DNA of 64,000 nucleotides. It comes from Cellulomonas sp. KH9. Lineage in GTDB: Bacteria; Actinomycetota; Actinomycetes; Actinomycetales; Cellulomonadaceae. The position numbers and the translations under genes were made by a program. The notes below the pieces were generated by a model. The model searched no databases. It was not told the origin of the DNA and was given only the letters and a program-made list of their open reading frames with translations. Positions 63,090-64,000 of this stretch are shown in pieces. Location of the stretch: NCBI RefSeq assembly GCF_900114185.1, contig NZ_FOSE01000001.1, forward strand, positions 1,017,749-1,081,748, in the 5' to 3' direction. Every line of letters begins with the position of its first letter. The stretch's first letter is position 1.

Positions 63090-64000
63090 TCAGGCGCCCT
63101 GGGGGACGGGTCCGGTCGTGGTGCCGACGCGCAGCTGCACCGGGAGCACCCGGGGCCCGGGCATCCGGCCCGCGAGCAGGTCCTCGACCGCCTGCCCGAT
63201 CGCCGCGCCCTTCTCGGCCAGGGGCTGGGCCACGCTGGTCAGCACGTCCGGGGCCAGCCAGGGCAGGTCGAGCCCGTCGAACCCGGCGACCGACACGTCC
63301 TGCGGCACCCGCAGGCCCAGCTCACGGGCGGCGAGCACGACGCCGGAGGCCAGCAGGTCCGACTGGCAGACGATCGCCGTGGGGCGGTCCGGGCCGGACA
63401 GCAGCGCGCGCCCGGCGGCGGCGCCGTTCTCGACCAGGGACGCGGGCGTCTCGTAGACGAGGGTGGGGGAGACCCCGGCGTCGGTGAGCCCGGAGAGCCG
63501 GCGTCGGGTGATCTCCCAGGAGAGCTGGGCCAGGCGCCGGGGGTCCGCGGGGCCCTCGGCACGCTCACGGTCGAACGGCAGCGTGACCGTGGCGATGCGG
63601 GTGTGCCCCAGCTCGAGCACGTGCCGCGCGAGCTCGGCCATGCCCCCGTGGTCGTCGATGCCGACGGCGGCCACGTCCGGCTGGGGCGTGCCCTCGACGA
63701 GGACCGCGGGCGTGCCGCGGCGTCGCAGCATCTCCAGCACCGGGTCGTCGCTGGTGCCACCCCACATCTGCACGGCGACGTCCATCGCCGCGGACCCCAG
63801 CAGCGGGTCGACCGCGGGTTGCGACGCGTCGTCGGGGCCGGGGATGAGCAGGACGCCGAGCCCGCGGGGTCCGAGGGTGGCGGTCAGGCCGTCGAGGACC
63901 TGGACGGCGACGGGGTCGCGGAACGCGCGGCGCAGGGCGTCGCCCATGATGACGCCGACGATGCCGGAGCGGCCGCGGCGCAGCTGGCGGCCCAGCGGGT
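63090..64000 (-). CDS. LacI-family transcriptional regulator, N-terminus cut by window edge
   Basis: About 302 C-terminal residues are visible. They begin just after the DNA-binding domain with QLRRGRSGIVGVIMGD, the usual hinge-to-core transition of LacI proteins. The periplasmic-binding-like core includes TATLGPRGLGVLLIPG, IDDHGGMAELARHVLELGH, TAIVCQSDLLASGVVLAARELG and SVAGFDGLDLPWLAPD, with the ending PLAEKGAAIGQAVEDLL. The helix-turn-helix lies beyond position 64000. Its target is unknown. It is 58 kb from the LacI-type operators of the arabinan locus, so a link would be speculation. Confidence 0.92.
   Translation of the reverse strand, partial: PLGRQLRRGRSGIVGVIMGDALRRAFRDPVAVQVLDGLTATLGPRGLGVLLIPGPDDASQPAVDPLLGSAAMDVAVQMWGGTSDDPVLEMLRRRGTPAVLVEGTPQPDVAAVGIDDHGGMAELARHVLELGHTRIATVTLPFDRERAEGPADPRRLAQLSWEITRRRLSGLTDAGVSPTLVYETPASLVENGAAAGRALLSGPDRPTAIVCQSDLLASGVVLAARELGLRVPQDVSVAGFDGLDLPWLAPDVLTSVAQPLAEKGAAIGQAVEDLLAGRMPGPRVLPVQLRVGTTTGPVPQGA

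Noticed and set aside
63084..63100. AGGGC-N7-GCCCT hairpin as terminator between hadB and the LacI-family gene
   Set aside because: A 5-bp stem is too weak compared with the 13-15-bp hairpins at other convergent ends in the window. It may be chance in G+C-rich DNA.

Overview
The window reads as chromosomal DNA of a very high G+C actinobacterium, most likely a Cellulomonas-like member of the Micrococcales. Three things point there: strong G/C third-position bias in every gene, many GTG starts, and a plant-arabinan utilisation locus next to classical menaquinone genes and a 14-subunit complex I operon. I see no insertion sequences, prophage, CRISPR arrays or rRNA genes. The species assignment is inference.

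Layout. (1) 1-9222 is a divergent arabinan / arabino-oligosaccharide locus. Leftward genes encode a lipoprotein sugar-binding protein, two permeases with no partner ATPase, an intracellular GH43 and a DUF624 membrane protein. Rightward genes encode GH27, GH51 and an exported GH43. LacI-type operators sit in the 355-bp divergent promoter region. A plausible scheme is outside cutting by the exported GH43, ABC import, then cytoplasmic hydrolysis by GH43, GH51 and GH27. (2) 9248-13054 carries GNAT and HAD proteins, a glutaredoxin-like protein, the redox repressor Rex, and a YceI/MarR divergent pair. (3) 13105-18184 carries a phosphoglycerate-mutase-like phosphatase and the System II cytochrome c maturation genes (TlpA-like, CcdA, ResB, CcsB). 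(4) 18342-33501 carries the menaquinone genes menA, E, B, C, D, F, G and a menJ-like reductase, interleaved with a DUF3048 lipoprotein, an HtrA protease, a TRM11-like methyltransferase and small membrane proteins. (5) 33577-50429 is a complete nuoA-N operon, followed by a polyprenyl diphosphate synthase at 50527 for the quinone tail. (6) 51548-60680 carries a PP2C phosphatase, a zinc-ribbon/RDD/FHA protein, RarD, an FprA-type ferredoxin reductase, a polar amino-acid ABC transporter, HtpX and YajQ. (7) 60905-63031 carries tRNA-Tyr, a small lipoprotein, tRNA-Thr, tRNA-Met, rpmG and a hadA/hadB-like pair. A LacI-family regulator is cut by the right edge.

The central theme is respiration: quinone synthesis and tail saturation, complex I, cytochrome c maturation and the NADH-sensing repressor Rex lie together. 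A good match to the Rex operator lies at the predicted transcription start of the menJ-nuo transcription unit. Thirteen genes show a -10-like hexamer six or seven bases before the start codon, the signature of leaderless mRNAs. Six of these belong to the menaquinone pathway. Most convergent gene ends carry strong hairpins without T-tracts. I found no clearly undescribed multi-gene system. The most unusual signals are the regulatory architecture and the low-complexity extensions on several complex I subunits.
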